DNA of 64,000 nucleotides. It comes from Tatumella sp. JGM91 (lineage in GTDB: Bacteria > Pseudomonadota > Gammaproteobacteria > Enterobacterales > Enterobacteriaceae). The stretch lies in contig NZ_JAERJP010000001.1 in NCBI RefSeq assembly GCF_018257575.1, positions 186,001 to 250,000 on the forward strand, in the 5' to 3' direction. Below are positions 20,054 through 28,743 of this stretch, piece after piece. Made by a program: the position numbers and the translations under genes. How positions within the stretch are numbered: position 1 is the stretch's first letter; each line of letters opens with the position of its first letter. The notes under the pieces were generated by a model. The model worked only from the letters and a program-made list of their open reading frames with translations. It made no database searches and had not been told where the DNA came from.

Positions 20054-20632
20054 TTATTGCTGATGCCGTCGCTGTTGCAAAAAGCGTATTCCTTTCCAGA
20101 TGATGTACAACACCACCCCAATGCCTGCAACCCAGAACAGCGGTTTCAGATATTCATCCAGCTTATCAAACCATGGCGTAATCAGTTTACCGGCAAAATA
20201 ACCGAGGCTGACAAACAACAACGCCCAGATAAACGCACCGATAATATTAAAAATCAGGAACCGCCGCGGCGATAACTGGCTGGAACCGATGATAATGGGT
20301 CCGATAATGCGAAAACCATACATAAAGCGTACACCAATCACAAACAGACTCGGATAACGGTGGATCAGCTGGCTGGCGCGGGTTACTTTATCCTGATGAT
20401 TACTGAACTTTGCCAGTAATCGGCTACCGTAGCGACGCCCCAGCCAGTATAATAACTGATCACCAATAATACCGCCTGCCATGGCTGCCGCCACCACCCC
20501 GGCAAAATGTAACAGACCTTTGTTGGCAGCAATGCCGCCAAGTAATACAAATGTCTCACCTTCGGCCATACATCCAATTAACAGGGCAAGATAGCCGTAA
20601 TGGGAAATCAGTGAGTTAATATCAATATGCAA
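20054..20632 (-). CDS. yohD: DedA-family inner membrane protein YohD
   Basis: The 192-residue DedA/SNARE-associated family membrane protein matches E. coli YohD (192) with AEGETFVLLGG, GDQLLYWLGRRYG and FVIGVRFMYGFR, the last carrying conserved arginines. DedA proteins affect membrane homeostasis, and some relatives are polyprenyl-phosphate flippases. The ATG is preceded by AGGAGGAT. It is divergent from pbpG; the two genes are also close together in E. coli. Confidence 0.9.
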   Translation of the reverse strand: MHIDINSLISHYGYLALLIGCMAEGETFVLLGGIAANKGLLHFAGVVAAAMAGGIIGDQLLYWLGRRYGSRLLAKFSNHQDKVTRASQLIHRYPSLFVIGVRFMYGFRIIGPIIIGSSQLSPRRFLIFNIIGAFIWALLFVSLGYFAGKLITPWFDKLDEYLKPLFWVAGIGVVLYIIWKGIRFLQQRRHQQ

Positions 20633-20895
20633 CGTCGGGGATCCTCCTGGTCAATTGCGTTTTAGTTTACACGTCATTCGGCTTTGGTGCGATGCCGTAA
20701 CTCTGAGAGTTAATCCGCAGAGACCAGTGGTTCTGTCAGACTTTCTTACAAAATCTGCGTTATCCCGGCCGGGAGGGATTTGGGTATTTTCCCGGTGAAC
20801 AGCGTATGATGCTGCCGCCAGCGGGGTATCATCAGCAGTTGTCCCGCGGCCTGTGTCTGCACAGCAATAAAATACATCCAGGTATCTTTGATAAA

Positions 20896-21804
20896 ATGTC
20901 CCTAAAATTTCGCCATTCTTTACTGTTTTTTGCACTTTGTTCCCCTCTGAGCGCCGTGGTACTGCCGGCTTATGCAGAACGAAGTGCTCCGGATGTCCGT
21001 ACGGTAGTTCAGCCACAAATAGCCTCGGGCAGCGCTTTAGTTGTTGACCTGAATACCAATAACGTCCTGTTTTCCAGTCATCCTGACCGGGTCCGGCCAA
21101 TCGCGTCCCTGACTAAATTAATGACAGTGATGGTGGTGTTAGATGCGCATCAGTCACTGAATGAAGTCATTAATGTGGATATCAGCCATACGCCGGAGAT
21201 GCGCGGTGTATTTTCCCGGGTAAAACTTAACAGTGAAATTAGCCGGCGTAATATGATATTGCTGGCTTTAATGTCTTCTGAGAACCGGGCGGCAGCCAGC
21301 CTGGCAGCGCATTACCCCGGGGGGTATCAGGCATTTATCCGTGCCATGAACACTAAAGCGCGTTCACTGGGAATGCTGAATACCCGTTACATCGAACCGA
21401 CCGGATTGTCATTACAAAATGTCTCTACTGCCAGTGACCTGGTGAAGTTACTTAAAGCCACCGAAAAGTATCCGTTAATCGGTGAACTAAGTAAAACCAG
21501 GCAGGAAACTGCTATTTTCAGCCATCCGTCCTATGCCCTGCCTTTCCGTAATACCAATCACCTGGTCTACAATGATAAGTGGAATATCCGCCTGACCAAA
21601 ACCGGATATACGGATCAGGCCGGACATTGCCTAGCGATGAGAACCACCATTAACGGGCGTCCGGTTGCGCTTGTGGTGCTGGATGCCTTTGGTAAGTATA
21701 CACACTTTGCCGATGCGACCCGTATTCGTAGCTGGCTGGAAACCGGCAAAGCCGCACCGGTACCCGCAGCAGCGCTGGCCTATAAAAAAGAAAAGGGTCT
21801 GTAG
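20896..21804 (+). CDS. pbpG: D-alanyl-D-alanine endopeptidase (PBP7)
   Basis: PBP7 is a periplasmic serine peptidase that cleaves DD-crosslinks in peptidoglycan. The product has a signal peptide ending AYA near residue 27 and the three penicillin-binding motifs: SLTK (S71), SEN in SSENRAA, and KTG in LTKTGYTD. The start at 20896 gives 302 residues and matches the E. coli N-terminus; the frame is open to 20806, but that part lacks a signal-like start. The C-terminus ([13 protein letters not shown]) is shorter than in E. coli (about 310). Confidence 0.95.
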   Translation: MSLKFRHSLLFFALCSPLSAVVLPAYAERSAPDVRTVVQPQIASGSALVVDLNTNNVLFSSHPDRVRPIASLTKLMTVMVVLDAHQSLNEVINVDISHTPEMRGVFSRVKLNSEISRRNMILLALMSSENRAAASLAAHYPGGYQAFIRAMNTKARSLGMLNTRYIEPTGLSLQNVSTASDLVKLLKATEKYPLIGELSKTRQETAIFSHPSYALPFRNTNHLVYNDKWNIRLTKTGYTDQAGHCLAMRTTINGRPVALVVLDAFGKYTHFADATRIRSWLETGKAAPVPAAALAYKKEKGL

Positions 21805-21820
21805 TAGGCTGCAGCTGCAG

Positions 21821-21865
21821 ATTTCCGGGGAAACCGTTTAGCGGATTTCCCGGGAATTATTTTTA
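21821..21865 (+). terminator. Probable terminator after pbpG
   Basis: An imperfect inverted repeat (TTTCCGGGGAAACC against GGATTTCCCGGGAA) is followed by TTATTTTTA, consistent with intrinsic termination. Pairing is interrupted. Confidence 0.5.
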
Positions 21866-21967
21866 GTGTCATTCTTATAGCCGCCAGATGAATAACACTC
21901 TACAACACAGAGACTAACCACAGACTTTGTGACTACCCTGTTCTGATACTCTGGATACAACGTCATC

Positions 21968-24412
21968 ATGCGTATTTTATCGATCACCCTCAGACTGTTT
22001 TTATTGCTGTTGAGTTTTCAGGTTTCGTTTGCCGTGCAGGCAGAGGCTGCCGACAGCAATTCCGAGAGTACTGCCGCCCCTGCACCCCGGGTAAATGCCA
22101 GTAAAGAACTGGCAAATATGCAGGCGATTCTGGATAAAATTAAGGGGCAGGTATCCGCTAACAGTACCGATGTTACCCTGAGTCAGCTGAATGACATGGC
22201 TCAGGAATTATCACAGAATGCCGATACTCTGGGGCAGAGTCTGTTACCCCTGCGACAGAAAACAGTTGCTCAGCTCGCGGTGCTGGGTACAGCACCGGCA
22301 CCGGACAGCGGTGTCAAAGAAACAGCCGATGTCGCCAATAAACGCCGGATGCTGGAAGCACAGAAAGCAGAGCTGGATGCTCAGATCTCCCAGGCCGACG
22401 GTTTAAAAAACGGGGGGATAACACTGTCGGCTCAGATCCTTAATCTGCGCCGTGATCAGCTTAAAACTCAGCTGGCCCTGAATTCAGGCAGTATCTTTTC
22501 CGCCGGTTTCTGGCAGCCCCTGTACAACAGTAACCATTTTGATCGTGAGAAAATCGGTGGTTTCGGTGAAGAACTGGTGAGTACGATAGCCATTTCCTGG
22601 CAACCGGCATGGCGAGTCGGCACTGTCTGCTGGTTACTGGCGGCTGTTCTGGTGATGGTTGCCGGCCGGCGCTATATGGAAGAGTTTGTGGCATGGGTCA
22701 GCATTCATAAACTTCCCGAAGGGCGTTTAAGACGCAGTTTTCTGGCAACAGCCATTGCACTTACCACCTTAGTATCAGTGGTATTATCCTTCAATTTCCT
22801 GGCGCTGGCCTTCACCCGTAGTGAAGCGGTTGACAGCGATGTACAGGAGTATGTCGCACGGCTGGTACAGTTAAGTATTACCAGCGGGCTGATTGCCGGG
22901 CTGGGCAGAGCGTTTTTATCCACGCGACGGCCTTCCTGGCGGCTGGCGAATATCAGTAACCGGATCGCGCTGGCGATGAAACCTTTTCCGACCATTATCG
23001 CTTCACTGGTATTTGTTTTTCAGGCACTGGAGTCTTTTAACTACATTATCGGGACCAGTGTCAATACCACCGTGTTCGGCAACGGTCTGACAGCATTACT
23101 GATTGGTGTATTCGCAGTCATTATCGTTATGCGCATCAGTCAAGTACGTCGCCGTGTACATCAGGATGATTCATCTGAACAGGAGCGCTCTGTCGTTTTC
23201 AGCCTGATTGAGCTGGCGTTACTTATTACCGGGATGACTATTCTGCTGTCACTGGCTATTGGTTATGTCACCTTTGGCCGCTTCGTCAGTTATGAAGTGG
23301 TATGGGTCGGTATCCTGTTCAGTGCATTTTACCTGCTGAGCCGACTGGCAAGTGACAGCTGCGAAGCGATTTTTTCAACCAGTAATGCCTGTGGCAGGCG
23401 GGTACAGCGTGCCCTGAATATTGATGAGCGTTACCTGTATCAGATTTCCACGCTGCTGGCGGCATTATTAAAATCCTGCCTGGTACTTATCCTGATCCTC
23501 GCTTTATTTAATGGCACTATTACCTCGTCATCTCCGGCAGAAATGCTGCAAAAAGCCATCGGGTTCTGGGGCGGCAAGGGACTGGAAAAACTGAATATTG
23601 TGCCGTCGCAGTTAGTGACAGCATTAATCCCGTTACTGGTTGGTATTTATCTTTTACGGACCATAAGACGCTGGCTGGATGAGGAGTTTTTACCCAAAAC
23701 CGCCATGGATAAAGGGATGCGGGTATCAATTATTACCCTGTTCAGTAATGTGGGTTATGTGCTGGTGATCCTGCTGGCGTTATCGGTGATGGGGGTACAG
23801 TGGAATAAACTGGCATGGATTGTCAGTGCTCTGTCAGTCGGGATCGGTTTTGGCTTGCAGGAAATTGTGAAAAACTTTATCTCCGGACTGATTCTGCTGA
23901 CTGAACGGCCGGTAAAAGTCGGTGATTTAGTGGGTATAGGCGGTTATGAAGGGGATATCCGGCGGATTAATGTCAGGGCTACCGAAATTCAGCTGACGGA
24001 TAAATCGACGGTGATTGTCCCTAACTCTCAGTTGATCTCCCAGAACGTCCGTAACGCAACTATGGGCAATGCTCAGGGGGTGGTTACCATACCTGTGACA
24101 TTTCCGCTGGATATTGATCCGGTACAGGTAAAAGAAATTTTACTGGGTGTTTACCGTGACAATGAACGTATTCTGGAAACTCCGGCCCCTTCGGTGAGTT
24201 TTAAAGATCTTTCAGCGCAAGGGATTTTGCTCAGTGTCACCGGTAATGTTGCCACACAGCGGCAGATTTCTTCGGTTAAGAGCGAATTACTGTTTGAAAT
24301 TCTGGTACGACTCCGGGATCAGGGGGTGGCGTTATCTTCACCCCAGACCATGGTGATTGAACAGAAGCCCGCGATACCGGCAGAAAATACCGCTGCGGCC
24401 CGGCAACACTAA
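21968..24412 (+). CDS. Large MscS-family mechanosensitive channel with DUF3772 periplasmic domain
   Basis: The 814-residue protein has a signal peptide (about 1-26), a periplasmic region of about 170 residues rich in Gln/Leu that looks like DUF3772 (QLNDMAQELSQN, GGITLSAQILNLRRDQLKTQ), and about ten hydrophobic segments. The C-terminal MscS domain is marked by GIGFGLQEIVKNFISGLILL, ERPVKVGDLV and VPNSQLISQ. Such proteins are osmotic-shock channels of the inner membrane. It differs from E. coli MscK, MscM, YbiO and YbdG, so I give no gene name. It sits where dld lies between pbpG and bglX in E. coli, and a hairpin follows it. Confidence 0.85.
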   Translation: MRILSITLRLFLLLLSFQVSFAVQAEAADSNSESTAAPAPRVNASKELANMQAILDKIKGQVSANSTDVTLSQLNDMAQELSQNADTLGQSLLPLRQKTVAQLAVLGTAPAPDSGVKETADVANKRRMLEAQKAELDAQISQADGLKNGGITLSAQILNLRRDQLKTQLALNSGSIFSAGFWQPLYNSNHFDREKIGGFGEELVSTIAISWQPAWRVGTVCWLLAAVLVMVAGRRYMEEFVAWVSIHKLPEGRLRRSFLATAIALTTLVSVVLSFNFLALAFTRSEAVDSDVQEYVARLVQLSITSGLIAGLGRAFLSTRRPSWRLANISNRIALAMKPFPTIIASLVFVFQALESFNYIIGTSVNTTVFGNGLTALLIGVFAVIIVMRISQVRRRVHQDDSSEQERSVVFSLIELALLITGMTILLSLAIGYVTFGRFVSYEVVWVGILFSAFYLLSRLASDSCEAIFSTSNACGRRVQRALNIDERYLYQISTLLAALLKSCLVLILILALFNGTITSSSPAEMLQKAIGFWGGKGLEKLNIVPSQLVTALIPLLVGIYLLRTIRRWLDEEFLPKTAMDKGMRVSIITLFSNVGYVLVILLALSVMGVQWNKLAWIVSALSVGIGFGLQEIVKNFISGLILLTERPVKVGDLVGIGGYEGDIRRINVRATEIQLTDKSTVIVPNSQLISQNVRNATMGNAQGVVTIPVTFPLDIDPVQVKEILLGVYRDNERILETPAPSVSFKDLSAQGILLSVTGNVATQRQISSVKSELLFEILVRLRDQGVALSSPQTMVIEQKPAIPAENTAAARQH

Positions 24413-24473
24413 TCCTTACCCCGGCCGGGCACGGGGCCCGGGCGGTAATGTGCATGCTATGCTTTTCTGACAT

Positions 24474-24497
24474 AACCCGCGGCCTGTGCCGCGGGTT
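24474..24497 (+). terminator. Hairpin after the MscS-family gene
   Basis: AACCCGCGGC and GCCGCGGGTT form a perfect 10-bp stem with a 4-nt loop. The T-tract is poor (TGTACCGGTC), so it may be a weak or factor-assisted terminator. Confidence 0.55.
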
Positions 24498-24535
24498 GTA
24501 CCGGTCTTTATCTCCTTGCCTCTGAGAATATGCTG

Positions 24536-26830
24536 ATGAAATGGATATACCCGTTACTGGCAATAACGATTGCTGTGCCTGCTGCCTTCGGGGCAGAGCC
24601 GCAAGCCCCGGCGTTTGGTGGTGAACAGGCCCGGGATGCCTATGTCACACAGTTACTGGATAAAATGACCCTGGATGAAAAAATTGGTCAGTTGCGTTTA
24701 ATCAGTGTCGGTCCGGATAATCCCAAACCGGCCATCCGTGAAATGATCCGTCACGGACAGGTCGGGGCTATTTTTAATACGGTGACCCGTCAGGATATCC
24801 GGGCAATGCAGGACCAGGTGATGCAGTTGAGCCGGCTGAAAATTCCGTTATTTTTTGCCTATGATGTAGTACATGGCCAGCGGACAATTTTCCCGATTCC
24901 GTTAGGCCTGGCAGCCAGCTGGGATATTGATGCGGTGAAAACCGTCGGCCGTATTTCGGCATATGAAGCGGCTGATGATGGCCTGAATATGACCTGGGCA
25001 CCGATGGTGGATGTCAGCCATGAACCACGCTGGGGACGTATGTCAGAGGGGTTTGGAGAAGATACATTGCTGAGCGCCATGATGGGGCGTGCAATGGTAG
25101 AATCGATGCAGGGGAAAAGTCCTGCTGACCGATACTCCCTGATGACCAGCGTAAAACATTTTGCACTCTATGGCGCAGTGGAAGGGGGGCGGGAATACAA
25201 CTCAGTGGATATGAGCCCGCAACGTATGTTCGGCGAGTATATGCCACCCTATAAAGCGGCCTTAGATGCAGGCAGTGGCGGGGTGATGGTTGCCCTTAAT
25301 TCGATCAATGGTGTACCTGCGACCGCCAATGCATGGTTACTGAAAGATATTTTACGTGACCAATGGAAATTTAAAGGGATTACTATCAGTGACCATGGTG
25401 CGATAAAAGAGCTCATTAAACATGGGGTGGCTGCCGATCCCCGTGATGCGGTGCGTATTGCCCTGAAATCCGGCATTGATATGAGTATGAGTGACCAGTA
25501 TTACAGCCAGTATTTGCCCGAACTGGTGAAAAGCGGTGCGGTGACGATGGACGAAATTAATGATGCCACCCGTCATGTACTGAATGTGAAATACGCGATG
25601 GGACTGTTCCGTGATCCCTACAGCCACCTGGGGCCTGCCGGCAGTGACCCGGCGGATACCAATGCTGAAAACCGTTTACACCGCCGGCAGGCGCGGGAAG
25701 TGGCTGATAAAACCATGGTACTGCTGAAAAACCGGCTCGATGTTTTGCCCCTGAAAAAACAGGAGACCATTGCACTGGTAGGGCCGCTGGCTGACAGTCA
25801 GCGCGATATTATGGGCAGCTGGTCTGCCGCCGGGGTTGCCGGACAGTCGGTGACCCTGTTACAGGGAATGCGTAATGCGTTACAGGGACAGGGGACACTG
25901 CTGTATGCCAAAGGCGCAAACATTACCGATAATCCGTTAGTACAAAAGTTTCTGAACAGTTATCAACCGTCGGTAACGGTAGACAGGCAATCGCCGCAAC
26001 AACTGCGTGATCAGGCCGTGGCTATTGCCCGTAAAGCGGATGTGATTGTTGCCGCAGTTGGTGAATCACAGGGAATGGCCCATGAGGCTTCCAGCCGCAG
26101 CGATATCCGTATTCCTGAAGCCCAGCGCCGTTTACTTGATGCTCTGAAAGCCACCGGCAAACCTCTGGTGATAGTACTGATGAACGGACGTCCGCTGGAT
26201 ATCAGCCAGCAGGCTGAGCAGGCCGATGCTATCCTGGAAACCTGGTTCAGTGGCACCGAAGGCGGGAATGCGATTGCCGATATTCTGTTTGGCGACAAAA
26301 ATCCGTCCGGTAAACTCCCGGTCACTTTCCCGCGTTCGGTCGGACAACTTCCTTTATATTATAATCATCTGCCCACCGGACGGCCTTATGACTACCTGCA
26401 TCCGGATAAATATACTTCCCATTATTATGATGCGATAAACGGGCCTTTATATCCGTTCGGCTACGGACTCAGTTATACCCGGTTTACGCTGTCGCCGGTG
26501 ACGTTATCTGCCAGCCACTTTTCGCAGGGTGGTGAACTACAGGCCAGTGTGACAGTCACCAACACCGGTAAACGGCAAGGGGCGACAGTGGTGCAGATGT
26601 ATCTGAATGATCCTGTTGCCAGTATCAGCCGTCCGGTGGAAGAGCTGAAAGGGTTCCGGAGAATCGATCTTAACGCCGGAGAATCACAGAAGGTTACCTT
26701 CAGGGTGAATGAAGATGATTTGAAATTCCTGGACCCGCAGATGAAATATGTGGCAGAACCGGGAGTGTTTAACCTGATGATCGGTCTGGACTCGGTCCGG
26801 ACACAGAAAACACAATTTACTTATCAATAA
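24536..26830 (+). CDS. bglX: Periplasmic beta-glucosidase BglX (GH3)
   Basis: BglX is a family 3 glycoside hydrolase in the periplasm. The product of about 764 residues (E. coli 765) has a signal peptide ending near AFGA, the GH3 N-terminal barrel with FFAYDVVHGQR, WAPMVDV and VKHFALYGA, and the nucleophile Asp in TISDHGAIKEL. The alpha/beta sandwich carries GESQGMAHEASSRSD with the acid/base Glu, and a fibronectin-III-like C-terminal domain is present. An ATG at 24530 is in frame; 24536 (MKW, as in E. coli) has better spacing to the weak GAG at 24524. Confidence 0.96.
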   Translation: MKWIYPLLAITIAVPAAFGAEPQAPAFGGEQARDAYVTQLLDKMTLDEKIGQLRLISVGPDNPKPAIREMIRHGQVGAIFNTVTRQDIRAMQDQVMQLSRLKIPLFFAYDVVHGQRTIFPIPLGLAASWDIDAVKTVGRISAYEAADDGLNMTWAPMVDVSHEPRWGRMSEGFGEDTLLSAMMGRAMVESMQGKSPADRYSLMTSVKHFALYGAVEGGREYNSVDMSPQRMFGEYMPPYKAALDAGSGGVMVALNSINGVPATANAWLLKDILRDQWKFKGITISDHGAIKELIKHGVAADPRDAVRIALKSGIDMSMSDQYYSQYLPELVKSGAVTMDEINDATRHVLNVKYAMGLFRDPYSHLGPAGSDPADTNAENRLHRRQAREVADKTMVLLKNRLDVLPLKKQETIALVGPLADSQRDIMGSWSAAGVAGQSVTLLQGMRNALQGQGTLLYAKGANITDNPLVQKFLNSYQPSVTVDRQSPQQLRDQAVAIARKADVIVAAVGESQGMAHEASSRSDIRIPEAQRRLLDALKATGKPLVIVLMNGRPLDISQQAEQADAILETWFSGTEGGNAIADILFGDKNPSGKLPVTFPRSVGQLPLYYNHLPTGRPYDYLHPDKYTSHYYDAINGPLYPFGYGLSYTRFTLSPVTLSASHFSQGGELQASVTVTNTGKRQGATVVQMYLNDPVASISRPVEELKGFRRIDLNAGESQKVTFRVNEDDLKFLDPQMKYVAEPGVFNLMIGLDSVRTQKTQFTYQ

Positions 26831-26842
26831 TCCGGAAAATCA

Positions 26843-26875
26843 GGCAGCGCCGGTACACCGACCGCCGGCGCTGCC
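26843..26875. repeat. Strong hairpin between bglX and the DUF2236 gene
   Basis: GGCAGCGCCGG (26843-26853) and CCGGCGCTGCC (26865-26875) form a perfect 11-bp stem around an 11-nt loop. No T-tract follows, so it may stabilise the 3' end of bglX mRNA rather than terminate. The next gene starts 7 bp later. Confidence 0.7.
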
Positions 26876-26881
26876 CGGTAA

Positions 26882-27757
26882 ATGATTAATATGTTACGTA
26901 ACAGAATTGCCCGCCAGGTCTACCGGCTGAACGGTCTGTCCCTGAATGAATTTGATTTAAACCAGCCGCCCGGAGATGCCGGGTTATTTGGCCCCGACAG
27001 TATGGTGTGGGCGGTACATGGTGACTTTGCATCGATGCTCTGTGGCGGTATCGCCGCCTTGCTGTTACAAATGCAGCATCCCGCAGCCCTGGCAGGTGTC
27101 TGGGATCACTCAGATTTTCGTCAGGATATGTTCGGCCGTTTACGGAGAACCAGCCAGTTTATTGCTGTTACCAGTTTTGGTAACATGCAGGATGCCCGTT
27201 TTTTAATCGAAAAAGTGAAGAATATCCACCTGCGGGTAAAAGGAAGAACACCGGACGGCCTGGTTTATCAGGCCAGTGATCCGGCGTTACTGACCTGGGT
27301 ACATGTTGCCGAAATGTCCAGTTTTCTGGCGGCCCATTTACGTTATAAAAATCCGCGCCTCAGCCTGGCAGATCAGAACCGTTATTATGCTGAAGCCGCT
27401 TTAACCGGCACCGCACTCGGGGCGACTGATATTCCCGTCTCCGTGAATCAGGTTGAAGAATATCTGCAGGCTATGCGTCCGCAGCTGCGTATTGATCAAC
27501 GGACCCTGGAAGTGAGTAGACTCTTATTTTCAGCCCCGCCGCCATCAGCCGCCGCCAGGCCGGTAATGAGTATTATGCTGCGCGCCGGTGGTGATTTACT
27601 GCCTTCATGGACCGGTGTGCCGGGACGTCCGCCACGCTCAGGCTTGCAACGGACAATGACACGTTACAGTATGGAGACTATTGCACGGCTATTGCGCTGG
27701 TCCATACAGCAGGGGGCATGGCACCGGGCGATGCAACGGGTGGGCAGACTGCCCTGA
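26882..27757 (+). CDS. DUF2236 / MpaB-like putative oxygenase
   Basis: The 291-residue product matches the DUF2236 family (fungal MpaB and rubber oxygenase Lcp fold), whose studied members bind heme or iron and cleave hydrophobic chains. Signature parts are VHGDFASMLCGGIAALLLQMQHP near residues 45-65, HSDF, and the LTWVHVAEMSSF segment, with conserved histidines. There is no signal peptide. A second ATG at 26891 is equally possible and no clear ribosome site is seen. It lies between bglX and idi; substrate is unknown. Family assignment is fairly confident, enzymatic function is not. Confidence 0.75.
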   Translation: MINMLRNRIARQVYRLNGLSLNEFDLNQPPGDAGLFGPDSMVWAVHGDFASMLCGGIAALLLQMQHPAALAGVWDHSDFRQDMFGRLRRTSQFIAVTSFGNMQDARFLIEKVKNIHLRVKGRTPDGLVYQASDPALLTWVHVAEMSSFLAAHLRYKNPRLSLADQNRYYAEAALTGTALGATDIPVSVNQVEEYLQAMRPQLRIDQRTLEVSRLLFSAPPPSAAARPVMSIMLRAGGDLLPSWTGVPGRPPRSGLQRTMTRYSMETIARLLRWSIQQGAWHRAMQRVGRLP

Positions 27758-27820
27758 GGCAAACAATTTCCCAGCAGTCGCGGGCGGTGTATCATTCCGG
27801 CAAGTCTATAAAGGAATTTT

Positions 27821-28342
27821 ATGTCAGTGATCGAAGTTATTCTTGTTGATAAAGATGATAAACCGACCGGAACGATGGAAAAACTGGAAGTGCATGAAAA
27901 AGGCTTATTGCACAGGGCAGTGACCGTCTATCTGTTTACGCCTGAGGGCGATCTGTTGTTACAACGCCGTGCCGCACATAAATACCATTGTGGCGGGCTG
28001 TGGAGTAACACCTGCTGCGGGCACCCGTTTCCCGGAGAAACGACGCAGCATGCGGCAGAACGCCGTTTACAGGAAGAGATGGGGATCAGGATGGCGCTGA
28101 CGCCGGTTTTTGAAACCTGTTATAACCTTCTGCTGGAGAACGGACTTACTGAGCATGAATACGGGCATATATTTTTCGGAGTCACCCGGCAGTTACCACA
28201 GTTAAATCTTCAGGAAGCCGATGCCTGGCGTTACGTCAGCCCCGGCAGGTTGCAGCAGGAGATGGCCGCCAGTGCTGAACGCTTCACGCCCTGGTTCAGG
28301 CACACTCTGCAGCAGGTTCTCGAAACAAGGGCAACACAGTAG
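27821..28342 (+). CDS. idi: Isopentenyl-diphosphate delta-isomerase, type I
   Basis: Idi is a Nudix-fold enzyme that interconverts IPP and DMAPP for isoprenoid synthesis. The 173-residue product has LLQRRAAHKYHCGGLWSNTCCGHP with the catalytic Cys, the Nudix-like box AAERRLQEEMGI, and EHEYGHIFFG where the second catalytic Glu lies. AAGGAAT precedes the ATG. The gene starts 63 bp after the DUF2236 gene, so co-transcription is possible. In carotenoid-producing Erwiniaceae idi can be linked to crt genes, but none is present here. Confidence 0.94.
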   Translation: MSVIEVILVDKDDKPTGTMEKLEVHEKGLLHRAVTVYLFTPEGDLLLQRRAAHKYHCGGLWSNTCCGHPFPGETTQHAAERRLQEEMGIRMALTPVFETCYNLLLENGLTEHEYGHIFFGVTRQLPQLNLQEADAWRYVSPGRLQQEMAASAERFTPWFRHTLQQVLETRATQ

Positions 28343-28406
28343 TCTGCCCGGCACTACCGGCTAATATCCTGATACCGCTGCGATATTCTCCGGTAATGTC
28401 TGCCTG

Positions 28407-28511
28407 TCAGGCACCGATAATAATGCTATACCCGACCAGCATTAGGCCCCCCACGCCGCCGAGGGCAAGCAGGAAAAAAAGGAAAGTAATACCGATTTTT
28501 TGCCAGTTCAT
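28407..28511 (-). CDS. yohO: Small membrane protein YohO (34 aa)
   Basis: A 34-codon frame starts at ATG 28509-28511 behind a good AAGGAG and encodes MNWQKIGITF followed by one hydrophobic segment containing ALGGVGGLMLVGY. This matches E. coli YohO (35 residues, ALGGIGGVMLAGY), including the Gly-rich core. It is predicted to span the inner membrane once; function unknown. E. coli yohO also lies in the yeh/yoh region of the chromosome. Confidence 0.82.
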   Translation of the reverse strand: MNWQKIGITFLFFLLALGGVGGLMLVGYSIIIGA

Positions 28512-28593
28512 TTATATACCGCTCCTTAATTCAGATGGCCGATAATACCTGTTAACTGTTCAGTGATAAACGTTATCCTTATCGGGAACCGGT

Positions 28594-28616
28594 CCCGCCG
28601 GTATTTATCCGGCGGG
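28594..28616. repeat. Inverted repeat upstream of dinG
   Basis: CCCGCCGG (28594-28601) and CCGGCGGG (28609-28616) form a perfect 8-bp stem with a 7-nt loop in the yohO-dinG gap. No T-tract follows directly; role unclear. Confidence 0.5.
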
Positions 28617-28699
28617 TATTTCCCGCTATCACAGGATTTTCTCTGTCCGTCATCCGTTTTTTATCGCAATTTTTCTTTCAGGGCTGCCGTCAGCCAGCA

Positions 28700-28719
28700 T
28701 ACTGTGTAAAAATACAGGC
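28700..28719. promoter_or_regulatory. LexA (SOS) box of dinG
   Basis: TACTGTGTAAAAATACAGGC fits the LexA operator with CTG (28702-28704), a 10-bp A/T-rich centre and CAG (28715-28717). It lies 25 bp upstream of the dinG start codon. dinG is a known SOS gene in E. coli. Confidence 0.88.
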
Positions 28720-28743
28720 TGATTCTTCCAGCAGACGGTCGTT

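Noticed and set aside
20651-21100. 149-codon reverse frame overlapping pbpG
   Set aside because: Overlaps the signal-peptide region of pbpG and its promoter; no family resemblance.
28561-28616. Inverted repeat upstream of dinG as a REP/BIME element
   Set aside because: No second copy recognised in the window and no REP consensus; left as a plain hairpin.
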